Shown here one piece after another: positions 6,685 through 13,481 of a stretch of 15,885 nt of DNA; the first letter of the stretch is position 1, and each line of letters opens with the position of its first letter. Made by a program: the position numbers and the translations under genes. The stretch comes from a bacterium Ga0077546 (GTDB taxonomy: Bacteria; Cyanobacteriota; Vampirovibrionia; Obscuribacterales; Obscuribacteraceae): NCBI GenBank assembly GCA_001464165.1, contig LNEX01000388.1, positions 1 through 15,885 of the forward strand. Reading direction: 5' to 3'. Under the pieces are notes generated by a model. The model saw only the letters and a list, made by a program, of their open reading frames with translations. It made no database searches and was not told the DNA's origin.

Positions 6685-6766
6685 TCAGTTGACCTGCAAC
6701 GAATAGACCGCAGCAAATTCTAGAATTGCCTATGTCAATCGCCAGTGCTCTTTCAGCTTCAGGCAT
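6566..6766 (-). CDS. coaX: Type III pantothenate kinase, N-terminal fragment of a frameshifted gene
   Basis: The true coaX start is the ATG at 6766, with GAGAG five bases upstream and the amidase stop 9 bases earlier. It encodes the ASKHA phosphate-1 motif in ALAIDIGNSRICCGLF (residues 7-22) and TWNYSTADP (30-38), normal CoaX up to about base 6653. Beyond that the frame yields unrelated sequence to a stop at 6566. The remainder of CoaX is found one base over, in the frame starting at 6684. The junction maps to about 6653-6660. The distance between the W-x-x-S-T segment and SSVVP is also some 20 or more residues shorter than in canonical CoaX, so a deletion of 3n+2 bases fits better than a single inserted base. 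Confidence 0.72.
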   Translation of the reverse strand: MPEAERALAIDIGNSRICCGLFVAGQLNETWNYSTADPWLNCSIVSGARSFAEHNRAMAQCQRQNF

Positions 6767-6774
6767 TTTTCTCT

Positions 6775-8745
6775 CTATTGCTTAGCAAAGTAATTGACTA
6801 GTCCTTTGAGCATGCCCTGTGCAGCTAATTGTTGACCAGTTGGGCTAATAAGTTTGGCATACTCATCTGGATTGCAAACAAAACCAACCTCTACTAGAAC
6901 CGCAGGCATATTGGTTGGGCGGCAGAGGGCCAAGTTTTGATAGCGGGCCCCGATATCTGGAAATAGCAGCTCTTTTGCCTCGGCATTCTTAAGGCAGGCG
7001 GCTAGCTCTTGAGACTGTGGGTGGTACCAGTAGCTCGAGGTGCCATGTTCTTTATTAGGGTCGCGGCCATCAGGTAAGGCGTTGTTGTGAATTGAAATTA
7101 GCAGATCGACATTCTTCGCTTTGGCAAATTCAACGCGGTCATTGAGAGAGACATCGACATCATCAACTCTGGTCATGAATACGGTGGCTCCGTCAGCCAC
7201 AAGTAGATCTCTAAGTTTGAGAGCAATGGCCAGGTTTATTTCAGCTTCGCGCACAGCTGAGGGACCTATGGCACCGGTCTCTTTGCCACCATGACCGGGG
7301 TCAAGACAAATACTTAGTCCTTGCAGGCGGGGGGCCGTCGCTTCCTCGACGATTGGTTTCAAAGAAGGTGGGCGCTTAATATGCAAATTGAGATTGTTTT
7401 CGTCAAAGTCGGCGAAATAGCCCCATTGCCGCGTGCCAGCTAGGTCAATATCGACTTGATAAACACTGTCCTCTGGTTGTTTCCAGCTAATGTTGTCGAT
7501 GAGCCTTGAATTGCCGCTGGCTGGTGCTTGGTATGCCCAATCTGTATCAGCCAGTACCCCATAGATCTTGACGTTGATGTGATTGGTTTTGAGATTTTGT
7601 TCAACTAGAAATGGCAGGCGTTGGCTTAGCGGTATCACTACGGTTTCGCCGTAACTATCGTCTTTTACTTGTATGGTACGGGCCACTGAATCTGGTGCGG
7701 GGCTAGAACTATCACCGAGGCTGAGATCTTCTTTCTTGATCCAAACATGTTTGTTCGGGGCATAGCGGCAGCGAATGTTTTCACCTTGGTAGCCATCGAC
7801 AATTAGCCGCACTCCTTCGGGTAGTGGTGTTAAGCGGGCTAAGTCTGGGGCCACTCTGGTAATTGTGTCTTTGTGAATTGTGTGGGCCATTTGGGGCTGG
7901 CGCAAAATAGTAATGGTCGCTGGGCTTACAGCGGTTAAAGTCTTGGCCGCTTTCTGCATAACATAGCGAGGATGTTCTTGGTAAAACTGATCGTTGGCTT
8001 CGATGCGATAGAGACCGACATACAAGTCCGGTTGGGCCGCAGGATGTCTTTGGAAAACCTGGCCATAAGCGGCCTCTAGGCCGCGATTGATGCTGTTTAC
8101 ACTATGGGTGCCTGCTTTTCTCGTTTTCAGGCTAGCAATCGAGGCTAAGGCAATTTGCTTTTTGCCGAGCAAGACATGCACTTCGCTGCCTGGTGTGGCG
8201 CGCACTGCAAACTCAATTATTTCACCAACATTGAGACCGCGCTCCACTTTCGGTTCAAAGCTGTTTGGGGCAAATTCAAAGCTTGAGGCCGATAAGCTCT
8301 GCCGGGCTCCTTCTCTTGCTACTTCAATTGTTTGTGAGTACGTCATGTTGCCATCTGCAGCAAAGACTTTGATTTCAAATTTGTTTTTGCCCTTTTCTAA
8401 AGGCACAACGTGAGCAAAAAAACCGTGCTTGTTGGTCACTACTTTTTGATCATTCACAGTTAGTGAAAAGCCTGGGTAGGTTGAGCCAACTAAAAATGAG
8501 CTACTGGCCGCAATTGTTGCCGTCCCTTCGGTGTTAGGGTAAACGATTATGAGTGGCTTACTTGGCTCAAGCACCGGGCGTTTGTATTTTTTTACAGTGG
8601 TAACTGTGCTGCTTGTGATACTGCTTGTGGTGCTCTTGAATGATTCGGAATGATTATCGGATACTTGGGCGTTGGCGCAGGAGCTAACTGTTAGTGCCGC
8701 TATAGTCACCATAGTAGTGACCGTGAATCTAGTGGCTAATGTCAT
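6775..8745 (-). CDS. Exported N-acetylmuramoyl-L-alanine amidase (Amidase_3)
   Basis: This periplasmic enzyme cuts the bond between muramic acid and the stem peptide of peptidoglycan. The ATG at 8745 has GGAG 5 bases upstream. The N-terminus is a signal sequence (about 1-26); the cut may follow CANA, or VSSC may serve as a lipobox. Residues about 57-145 form an Ig-like beta domain (AASSSFLVGSTYPG, NKHGFFAHVVPLEKGKN), and the middle contains AMIN/SH3-like beta segments. The catalytic domain spans about 474-656. Zinc ligands are H485 (DPGHGG), E500 (REAEINLA) and H553 (SIHNNA), with catalytic E619 (VEVGF). The domain is complete. The start overlaps the end of the DUF547 gene by 17 bases and coaX follows 9 bases after its stop, so the three form one transcription unit. 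The likely role is daughter-cell separation or wall turnover. Confidence 0.9.
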   Translation of the reverse strand: MTLATRFTVTTMVTIAALTVSSCANAQVSDNHSESFKSTTSSITSSTVTTVKKYKRPVLEPSKPLIIVYPNTEGTATIAASSSFLVGSTYPGFSLTVNDQKVVTNKHGFFAHVVPLEKGKNKFEIKVFAADGNMTYSQTIEVAREGARQSLSASSFEFAPNSFEPKVERGLNVGEIIEFAVRATPGSEVHVLLGKKQIALASIASLKTRKAGTHSVNSINRGLEAAYGQVFQRHPAAQPDLYVGLYRIEANDQFYQEHPRYVMQKAAKTLTAVSPATITILRQPQMAHTIHKDTITRVAPDLARLTPLPEGVRLIVDGYQGENIRCRYAPNKHVWIKKEDLSLGDSSSPAPDSVARTIQVKDDSYGETVVIPLSQRLPFLVEQNLKTNHINVKIYGVLADTDWAYQAPASGNSRLIDNISWKQPEDSVYQVDIDLAGTRQWGYFADFDENNLNLHIKRPPSLKPIVEEATAPRLQGLSICLDPGHGGKETGAIGPSAVREAEINLAIALKLRDLLVADGATVFMTRVDDVDVSLNDRVEFAKAKNVDLLISIHNNALPDGRDPNKEHGTSSYWYHPQSQELAACLKNAEAKELLFPDIGARYQNLALCRPTNMPAVLVEVGFVCNPDEYAKLISPTGQQLAAQGMLKGLVNYFAKQ

Positions 8746-9589
8746 TAATACTCCAATTAAAGTTCTGGATAAAAGTCTTTGCTAATCTTGGCTCGAATGG
8801 CACTTGGTCAGCTTTGTCGTAGTAATACATAGCAAATGCCCAAGGGTCTTCGAAGCCTTGACCGAAGACATCTCTGTAAAATTGAAAGAAACGTGAAATT
8901 GAAAAGATGTGCGCCTCTGGTTTGTATACGAGATTGGCCGGGTTTCGCACAAATCTTTCGAGATTGCTAGATATATCGGACCGCATAGTTTCTGCTGTTA
9001 CTGCATGATCTGTTATCTCTGGGTAGCCAAGATAAGCGCGGCAGAGAAGAAAAATACTATCGGGTTGCACTGCTCTGTCTTTTCTTTTATCTATCAATTT
9101 CGGATGAATACAATCAACCCATATTGTCTCTGCCGAGTGGGCTTTGCCGCCGACAACGAAATGGCGAACTATAAATTCACGTTTGAGTTTTAGCGGTGCT
9201 ACAACTGGATACTCGTCACAAACTATCTTTATGGCAATCAGATTGTGGGCATTGAACCAGTAGCAAACAATGTCGTCTAATTTCTTAAAATTGTCGGGGC
9301 TAGTTGTCGCCATCTCTTCCATAGCAGCTTGTAACAAGGGACTGCTTCTGAGATTTTTGTAGTCTACTCGGCCATTTTTTGCAAAAGTTTTGAGCAATTG
9401 ATTGTATTGGCTAAAGTCTGGCCTATCTGGCTTTTTTAGCGGAGTCAGGCTCGCCTGTATGTAGACTGGCGCTCTCACTATGTCTTGCAACAAAGCCATG
9501 GTTAGCCCGAATAAAATCAGGGCCATGGAGACAGCCATGGCAGGCAGGTTATTTTCTTTGCTTTTTTGCTTTTGGATTGACAAAGACAT
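8729..9589 (-). CDS. Membrane-anchored DUF547 protein
   Basis: The 286-residue product has one N-terminal hydrophobic helix (about 18-37, MAVSMALILFGLTMAL), probably an uncleaved anchor or signal, then a DUF547-type domain. Family marks are YNQLLKTFAKNGRVDYKNL at 42-60, CYWFNAHNLIAIKIVCDEYPV at about 108-128 (the F-W-I/L-N-A-Y-N-A-L block), VGGKAHSAETIWVDCIHPKL (the domain's x-G-x-x-x-S-L-x-D-I-E segment) and a C-terminal FSISRFFQFYRDVFG block. Many DUF547 proteins are secreted or membrane-bound with no known activity. The ATG at 9589 has a weak ribosome site; ATG 9538 would cut the N-terminus but keep the helix. It is the first gene of the set that includes the amidase and coaX. Confidence 0.8.
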   Translation of the reverse strand: MSLSIQKQKSKENNLPAMAVSMALILFGLTMALLQDIVRAPVYIQASLTPLKKPDRPDFSQYNQLLKTFAKNGRVDYKNLRSSPLLQAAMEEMATTSPDNFKKLDDIVCYWFNAHNLIAIKIVCDEYPVVAPLKLKREFIVRHFVVGGKAHSAETIWVDCIHPKLIDKRKDRAVQPDSIFLLCRAYLGYPEITDHAVTAETMRSDISSNLERFVRNPANLVYKPEAHIFSISRFFQFYRDVFGQGFEDPWAFAMYYYDKADQVPFEPRLAKTFIQNFNWSINDISH

Positions 9590-9675
9590 TGCTTGGCTTG
9601 GCCGGGCTTGACTTAGGAAGAATATTGAAGCATTTTAGCCATTTTTGTCTACGATTGCTTCTTGAGCCTAAGAAA

Positions 9676-9705
9676 AAAGGCCTTCAGGTAGTCCTGAAAG
9701 CCTTT
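9676..9705 (-). terminator. Rho-independent terminator after tRNA-Ala (bidirectional look)
   Basis: Read on the minus strand, a 13-bp stem with a single G-U pair (arms 9705-9693 and 9688-9676) closes the loop ACTA and is followed by T-rich sequence (TTTTTTCTT including the stem end). It starts 7 bases after the tRNA 3' end and separates the tRNA from the DUF547 operon. The plus-strand copy also ends in TTTTCT. Confidence 0.82.
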
Positions 9706-9711
9706 TCTAAT

Positions 9712-9787
9712 TGGTGGAGCGTACCGGATTCGAACCGGTGACCTCTTCAATGCCATTGAAGCGCGCTACCAACTGCGCTAACGCCCC
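9712..9787 (-). tRNA. tRNA-Ala (anticodon GGC)
   Basis: A complete cloverleaf of 76 bases including an encoded CCA. Acceptor GGGGCGT pairs with ACGCTCC and contains the G3-U70 pair, the identity element of alanine tRNAs. The D stem is GCGC/GCGC, the anticodon stem CTTCA/TGAAG with loop ATGGCAT (anticodon GGC), and the T arm ACCGG-TTCGAAT-CCGGT. The discriminator base is A. It decodes GCC and GCU. The gene stands alone with its own promoter and terminator. Confidence 0.97.
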
Positions 9788-9801
9788 TGAGCGTAAGGGC
9801 A

Positions 9802-9810
9802 GTTATATCA
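9802..9810 (-). promoter_or_regulatory. Extended -10 promoter of the tRNA-Ala gene
   Basis: On the minus strand TGATATAAC is an extended -10 (TG-n-TATAAC), placing transcription start about 7 bases before the tRNA 5' end at 9787. A TTTTCC-like -35 lies about 18 bases upstream and is weak. Confidence 0.5.
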
Positions 9811-9860
9811 CATATTTTGGGCTGGGGAAAAGCTAACGATAACGGCTCGTTAAGACCAAG

Positions 9861-9894
9861 GTACTTAAATGAATGAATTCATTCACCTAAGTGC
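9861..9894. promoter_or_regulatory. 34-bp near-palindrome resembling a TetR-family operator
   Basis: The core TGAATGAATTCATTCA (9870-9885) is a perfect 16-bp palindrome. The flanks GTACTTA and TAAGTGC extend the symmetry; 14 of 17 base pairs match over the whole. The half-site TGAATGA equals that reported for the B. subtilis FadR (YsiA) operator, but the spacing here is two bases shorter. It lies between the tRNA-Ala promoter and the isochorismatase-like gene. Confidence 0.55.
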
Positions 9895-9938
9895 TAAGAT
9901 TACTAGCATGTCGGTCTGTTAGGTGTGAAGCACTAAAA

Positions 9939-10024
9939 TAGAACCCGTTAGAATAGACCGGCATAATCTAGAACGGCATAAGTAGACCGGCAGAAATAGA
10001 GCACTATAAGTAGAAGTGAAAGCA
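9939..10024. repeat. Six-unit array of degenerate 14-15 bp repeats beginning TAGA
   Basis: Units start at 9939, 9954, 9969, 9983, 9997 and 10011; the clearest are TAGACCGGCATAATC, TAGAACGGCATAAG and TAGACCGGCAGAAA. An inverted relative, TGTCGGTCTG, lies at 9909-9918. The array ends just before the isochorismatase-like start. Within it TAGACC (9983) and TATAAG (10005), 16 bases apart, could serve as a weak promoter. Confidence 0.5.
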
Positions 10025-10032
10025 GGTAGCAA

Positions 10033-10599
10033 TTGGCAGTAGAAAGGCATAAGAACTTACTTGATGCTGAGCAAGCCGTACTTCTGATTATCGATGTTCA
10101 GGAACGCTTCGCTAGTCATATTGTTGATTTCGAACCGATGGTTGCCAATATCGGAATTCTTGTTGATGCCTCTGCTTTGCTAGGGTTGCCAGTAGTCGTT
10201 ACTGAGCAATATCGAAAGGGTTTAGGTGAGACCGTTGCCCACATTAGGGAGAAGCTTCGGCCTGATGTTTGCAACTTTGAGAAGAGCTGCTTTAGTGCCA
10301 CTGGTTCCCCCGAGGTCGCTAGTCATTTGGCTCAGCTGGGTCGCAGTCAAATCATTGTCTGCGGCATTGAAACCCATGTTTGTGTCAATCAGACCGTGCA
10401 TGATCTTCTGCGTTTGGGCTATCAAGTGCACTTAGTTTCAGATGCCTTAGGCAGCCGCTCAAGCGAGAATAAACAAGTAGGATTGGCCAAGATGTATGCC
10501 GCGGGAGCATTACCGACATCAGTGGAATGTTGCTTGTTTGAAATGCTGGTGGAATCGGGGACTGAAAGATTTAAAGCTGTTCAAAAATTGGTCAAATAA
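10033..10599 (+). CDS. Isochorismatase-family cysteine hydrolase
   Basis: A cytoplasmic hydrolase of 188 residues, the usual size of the single-domain family. The catalytic triad is visible: Asp21 (LIIDVQERF), Lys84 (FEKSCFSAT) and the nucleophile Cys117 (GIETHVCVNQT), preceded by the family's cis-peptide region. TEQYRKGLGET at 57-67 is typical of the subgroup related to YcaC-like hydrolases. Members act on isochorismate, nicotinamide, or carbamoyl and other amides; the substrate cannot be told from sequence alone, and no siderophore or NAD-salvage genes lie nearby. The TTG at 10033, with AGG about 7 bases upstream, is the only start that keeps the full first strand. The palindrome and TAGA repeat array lie upstream; the next gene has its own promoter. 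Confidence 0.85.
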   Translation: MAVERHKNLLDAEQAVLLIIDVQERFASHIVDFEPMVANIGILVDASALLGLPVVVTEQYRKGLGETVAHIREKLRPDVCNFEKSCFSATGSPEVASHLAQLGRSQIIVCGIETHVCVNQTVHDLLRLGYQVHLVSDALGSRSSENKQVGLAKMYAAGALPTSVECCLFEMLVESGTERFKAVQKLVK

Positions 10600-10602
10600 T
10601 AA

Positions 10603-10647
10603 TTGACTGGTCGATTAGTTGGATATAATTCAAGGGTTCAGAGTGAG
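10603..10647 (+). promoter_or_regulatory. Sigma-70-type promoter and ribosome site of the outer-membrane factor gene
   Basis: TTGACT at 10603-10608 and TATAAT at 10624-10629 stand 15 bases apart, a little short but with strong hexamers. Transcription would begin near 10636, so the TTG at 10619 cannot be the start. GAGTGAG at 10641-10647 is the ribosome site for the ATG at 10652. Confidence 0.6.
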
Positions 10648-10651
10648 TTAT

Positions 10652-11383
10652 ATGAAGGTGTCCCCCATAGTTACTAAAAACAAGCCTCGTGTCTCTGGTT
10701 TTGGCATTGCTTTTGCCTTGGCGCAAGGCCTTTGCTTGGCTTCCAGTATTGTTTCGCTGTCTAATTCGGCGGCCTTGGCGCAGGATGCTTATACCCCCGG
10801 GTATACATCCACTGGAGCTGGAAATTCTACTGGTTCAAGTGCTACAGCTGCCAGCAACCAATCCAGTCCATCACCTAATGCTCCAGCGACAGCTCCCTTG
10901 GTTAGGCCGGTGACAGAGCCATCCAGTAGCTCTGTAAATAGTTCGGGCAGTAGTTTGCCTCCAGCGCTGCGGCCACCTTTGCCTACGCTAGACAAGAGCT
11001 TGCAGGCGCAAGATTCAGTGGTTGACAATGGTAATTTGACTGCTCCAATTAACACTCCGACTAGTAACACTACGGGCTTACCGACTGGTGCTCTTTCGTT
11101 GCCTCTTGATGCTTCTGGTTTAACGGCCAAAGAGAGGCAGGGTGATTATGACGTGGTCAACACTCAAGCCGATGAGTTTCGCAAACGCTTTTTGCAAGGT
11201 GAAGCTATTGAACTGCGATTACCCATGGGCGATCAGCTTATGTCGCTTGGCGCTAAGTTGCCTCCGATACGCCTAGAGGCTAGTTATACCCAACCAATTT
11301 CTTTGCGCGAAGTAGTGCAGTACTCGCTTGATAATACTCTTGATATTCGTATTCAGCGCGAAGTTGTCACTCAGAATAAATGA
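10652..11383 (+). CDS. TolC-like outer-membrane efflux protein, N-terminal part up to an in-frame TGA
   Basis: The ATG at 10652 follows the promoter and a GAGTGAG ribosome site. It opens with a signal peptide (about 1-44, ending SAALA before QDA), then a Ser/Thr/Pro/Asn-rich, probably disordered linker of some 120 residues, unusual for this family, and the start of the outer-membrane-factor repeat: QPISLREVVQYSLDNTLDIRIQREVVTQNK. The frame is then stopped by TGA at 11381-11383, but the same frame continues with ILGNSLGKFLPD. Outer-membrane factors usually read Q-A-K-W-x-x-L-x-A-x-x-x-x-F-L-P at this place, so the TGA stands where Trp (TGG) is expected. By itself this part could not form a channel. 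Confidence 0.78.
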   Translation: MKVSPIVTKNKPRVSGFGIAFALAQGLCLASSIVSLSNSAALAQDAYTPGYTSTGAGNSTGSSATAASNQSSPSPNAPATAPLVRPVTEPSSSSVNSSGSSLPPALRPPLPTLDKSLQAQDSVVDNGNLTAPINTPTSNTTGLPTGALSLPLDASGLTAKERQGDYDVVNTQADEFRKRFLQGEAIELRLPMGDQLMSLGAKLPPIRLEASYTQPISLREVVQYSLDNTLDIRIQREVVTQNK

Positions 11384-11386
11384 ATT

Positions 11387-12712
11387 TTGGGCAACTCTTT
11401 AGGTAAATTTTTACCAGATGCGCTGATGAGCTATAACTCGCAGTACCAAGCTGGTACATCATTGATCGGTGGTATCATCCCGGTCTCGTTTGGTAACCCT
11501 TTCGCTACCGCCACTGCTGGTTTTAGATACTATGGTTTTCGTGGTGGCAGCGTTATGTTTGGCTCTTTAGCGAACATGCATAACTATAGTGCCGCCAAGC
11601 AAGGCTTAAGGGCTTCTATCAACGATACCCTTCTCAATGTCACTAGGCTTTATTACAATCTGGTGCAAAATCAGGCACTGCTGCAGATTCAAACTAGAGC
11701 GGTCGAAGTTTCAAAGGCCCAAGTATTACTCAACCAGCAGTTAGAGCGTGCCGGAACTGGTACTCGTTTTCAGGTATTGCAATCAGAAACACAGCTTGCT
11801 CGCGACGAACAAGCACTTCTTACCCAAGAAGTTGATTTGCGGCGAACTGCTATCGATTTGGCTACTGCACTCAATTTAAATAGTGCCGTTAACTTGCTGT
11901 CAGTTGAGTCTGAAGTACGCAAGGTGCGTTTGGTCGACCCTTCAATTGATGTCAATCAATTGATCAATTTAGCCATTCTCAATCGACCTGAGTTGAAACA
12001 GTACGAACAGCTGCGTATGGCCGCTAAGCGCAATATCCAAGTGCAGGCCGCCCCCTTGTATCCACAGTTTCAGTTCTTCGGCGGCTATAGCGGCAATGGA
12101 CAAACTTTGACTAATCAGTATGGTCGGAGTGTTCCGAGCTTCTCTGTGGTGCCGATTCAAGGGGCTGGTTTTACTGCTCAAACAATCACCACTAGCGGTA
12201 CCACCGGTGTTGTTAGCGCTCCGCAGACTGTTTATCCGGTGGCGGCGGTCTACAACCCTAGCCAAATAATCGACCGCAGTTTGCGCAAGTCATATCAGAT
12301 TGGTATGCGTGTAGATTGGAACTTCCTTGGTATGGGTGTTCCTGACATGGCGAATATACAGGCCGCTCGTGCCGTAGCTAGACAAGCGACCTTAAGGGTC
12401 AACCAGCAGGTAATTGCGGTCTTGCAGCAGGTGCGCACCAGCTATTTGACGAGTTTGACCGCAGAGAAGCAAATTGAAGTTGCCACCAAAGAAGTATTGT
12501 CGTCAGCTGAAGAACTTCGCTTATCGCGGGTTCGATTAGCCAATGGTGTTGGTACTAACATTGACGTAATTAACGCCCAGCGCGATTTCACCCAAGCACT
12601 CGTGCGCAAGGCTCAAGCCATTGTGGCCTTTAATATTCAGCAAGCGCAGCTACTAAGAGATGTTGGTGTGATTAGCTATGACACAATTACCTCAGGAAGG
12701 CTGGCCCGCTAA
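11387..12712 (+). CDS. TolC-like outer-membrane efflux protein, C-terminal part after an in-frame TGA
   Basis: This is the larger part of the outer-membrane factor, in the same frame as 10652. It starts formally at a TTG with no ribosome site, 3 bases after the TGA, so it is not an independent gene. It carries the paired helical-barrel repeats: LRASINDTLLNVTRLYYNLVQNQALLQIQ with VSKAQVLLNQQLERAGTGTRFQVLQSETQLA, then LNRPELKQYEQLRMAAKRNIQVQAAPLYPQ opening the second repeat, and RQATLRVNQQVIAVLQQVRTSYLTSL near the end. Such proteins trimerise into channels that span the outer membrane and periplasm for efflux pumps or type I secretion; no pump partner genes lie in the window. Read through the TGA, the whole protein would have about 685 residues, longer than TolC because of the N-terminal linker. 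Confidence 0.85.
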   Translation: MGNSLGKFLPDALMSYNSQYQAGTSLIGGIIPVSFGNPFATATAGFRYYGFRGGSVMFGSLANMHNYSAAKQGLRASINDTLLNVTRLYYNLVQNQALLQIQTRAVEVSKAQVLLNQQLERAGTGTRFQVLQSETQLARDEQALLTQEVDLRRTAIDLATALNLNSAVNLLSVESEVRKVRLVDPSIDVNQLINLAILNRPELKQYEQLRMAAKRNIQVQAAPLYPQFQFFGGYSGNGQTLTNQYGRSVPSFSVVPIQGAGFTAQTITTSGTTGVVSAPQTVYPVAAVYNPSQIIDRSLRKSYQIGMRVDWNFLGMGVPDMANIQAARAVARQATLRVNQQVIAVLQQVRTSYLTSLTAEKQIEVATKEVLSSAEELRLSRVRLANGVGTNIDVINAQRDFTQALVRKAQAIVAFNIQQAQLLRDVGVISYDTITSGRLAR

Positions 12713-12728
12713 ATACGTGGTTCGCTGT

Positions 12729-13481
12729 TTATTGAATGTAATACATCTTGTTTGGTAGCTTTTCGCAGTCGATGGCGTAGCCACCAGCTAGGTCTGAGAA
12801 TTGGTCGCCAATATTGACGACGATTTCATATCCCATTGCTTCAATTTGCTTGCGATATGCTGACTTCATAGGGATGGCCGAGCTTTTATCATCATTGCCT
12901 CTGAGGTAGAGGCCATCGTAGGCAATACCATACTTGACCAGGTTAGTGATTGTCGCTCGGCGCAATTTTTCTACTCGTCCTGAAATCAAAAAGACAGCTA
13001 GGCCCTTCTTTCTAGCATAGGCAAGAAGTTCGATTGATGGCTTCAGTGGTTTACCCGCAGCTTCGTTAACCCAAGCGGCAAACCCTTCCCAGTTCACTTC
13101 TTTTACGTCTTTGGCTACTTCTTTCTCTATATACGGGCGATTGTCTAGTATGGTCTCGTCGATGTCTGAGACAACACAGAGTGCCTTTTTTGTCTCTTTG
13201 TTTTCTAAGGCCTTGTCTATGGCGGCCTTACCGCGGGCTACGGCCTGATCAAATTCTTTTTTTGATTCTTTTGAATAGCTAAATTTTAGAGCTTCATTGA
13301 TTGGCGGCAGTGATGGAGAGGCCTGGCTGTGCATGGCTTCAATTTCGACAGTTGAATGAGCCAATGCCGTTGGAGCAAGCAGAATTAGGGAAATGAAAAG
13401 CAAACTGAGCTTGCTGCAGTTCCCTTTAAGGCTTCTACAAGAGATTCTATTTTGCATGTTTTGATAATTCTTCTGGATCAA
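12729..13481 (-). CDS. Exported HAD-superfamily acid phosphatase (class B/C-like)
   Basis: A probable periplasmic phosphatase. Counted from the TTG at 13481, a signal peptide ends near residue 41 (PTALA-HS). The HAD motifs are complete: nucleophile loop D106-I-D108-E-T110 (VVSDIDETILDN), motif II S167-G-R169 (LISGR), Lys206 in MKSAYRKQIE, and the acidic motif G225-D226-Q-F-S-D230. The DxDET-x-LDN form and the cap following it are those of subfamily IIIB acid phosphatases. The TTG overlaps the upstream gene's stop as TTGA, which suits translational coupling; the ATG at 13457, with AGAAG upstream, gives a more ordinary signal peptide and is about equally likely. It converges on the outer-membrane factor gene with a 16-base gap. 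The natural substrate is not known. Confidence 0.85.
   Translation of the reverse strand: MIQKNYQNMQNRISCRSLKGNCSKLSLLFISLILLAPTALAHSTVEIEAMHSQASPSLPPINEALKFSYSKESKKEFDQAVARGKAAIDKALENKETKKALCVVSDIDETILDNRPYIEKEVAKDVKEVNWEGFAAWVNEAAGKPLKPSIELLAYARKKGLAVFLISGRVEKLRRATITNLVKYGIAYDGLYLRGNDDKSSAIPMKSAYRKQIEAMGYEIVVNIGDQFSDLAGGYAIDCEKLPNKMYYIQ

Noticed and set aside
9676..9787. Integration (att) site at the tRNA-Ala 3' end
   Set aside because: No integrase gene and no repeat of the tRNA 3' end elsewhere in the window was seen; the adjacent hairpin is an ordinary terminator.
9939..10024. CRISPR array
   Set aside because: Units are 14-15 bp, directly tandem without spacers, and no cas gene is present.
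10619..10651. TTG start at 10619 for the outer-membrane factor
   Set aside because: It lies before and inside the TATAAT promoter; the ATG at 10652 has a ribosome site and gives a normal signal peptide.
10789..11130. 113-residue minus-strand frame opposite the outer-membrane factor linker
   Set aside because: It is an antisense shadow produced by the low-complexity coding sequence on the plus strand.
11381..11383. TGA recoded as tryptophan (alternative genetic code)
   Set aside because: All other long genes use TGG for Trp with no in-frame TGA, and TGA appears to terminate coaX and the 86-residue gene. One codon is better explained by mutation or error.
11381..11383. TGA as a selenocysteine codon
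   Set aside because: The position is normally Trp, not Cys, the protein is not a redox enzyme, and no convincing SECIS-like hairpin was noticed after it.
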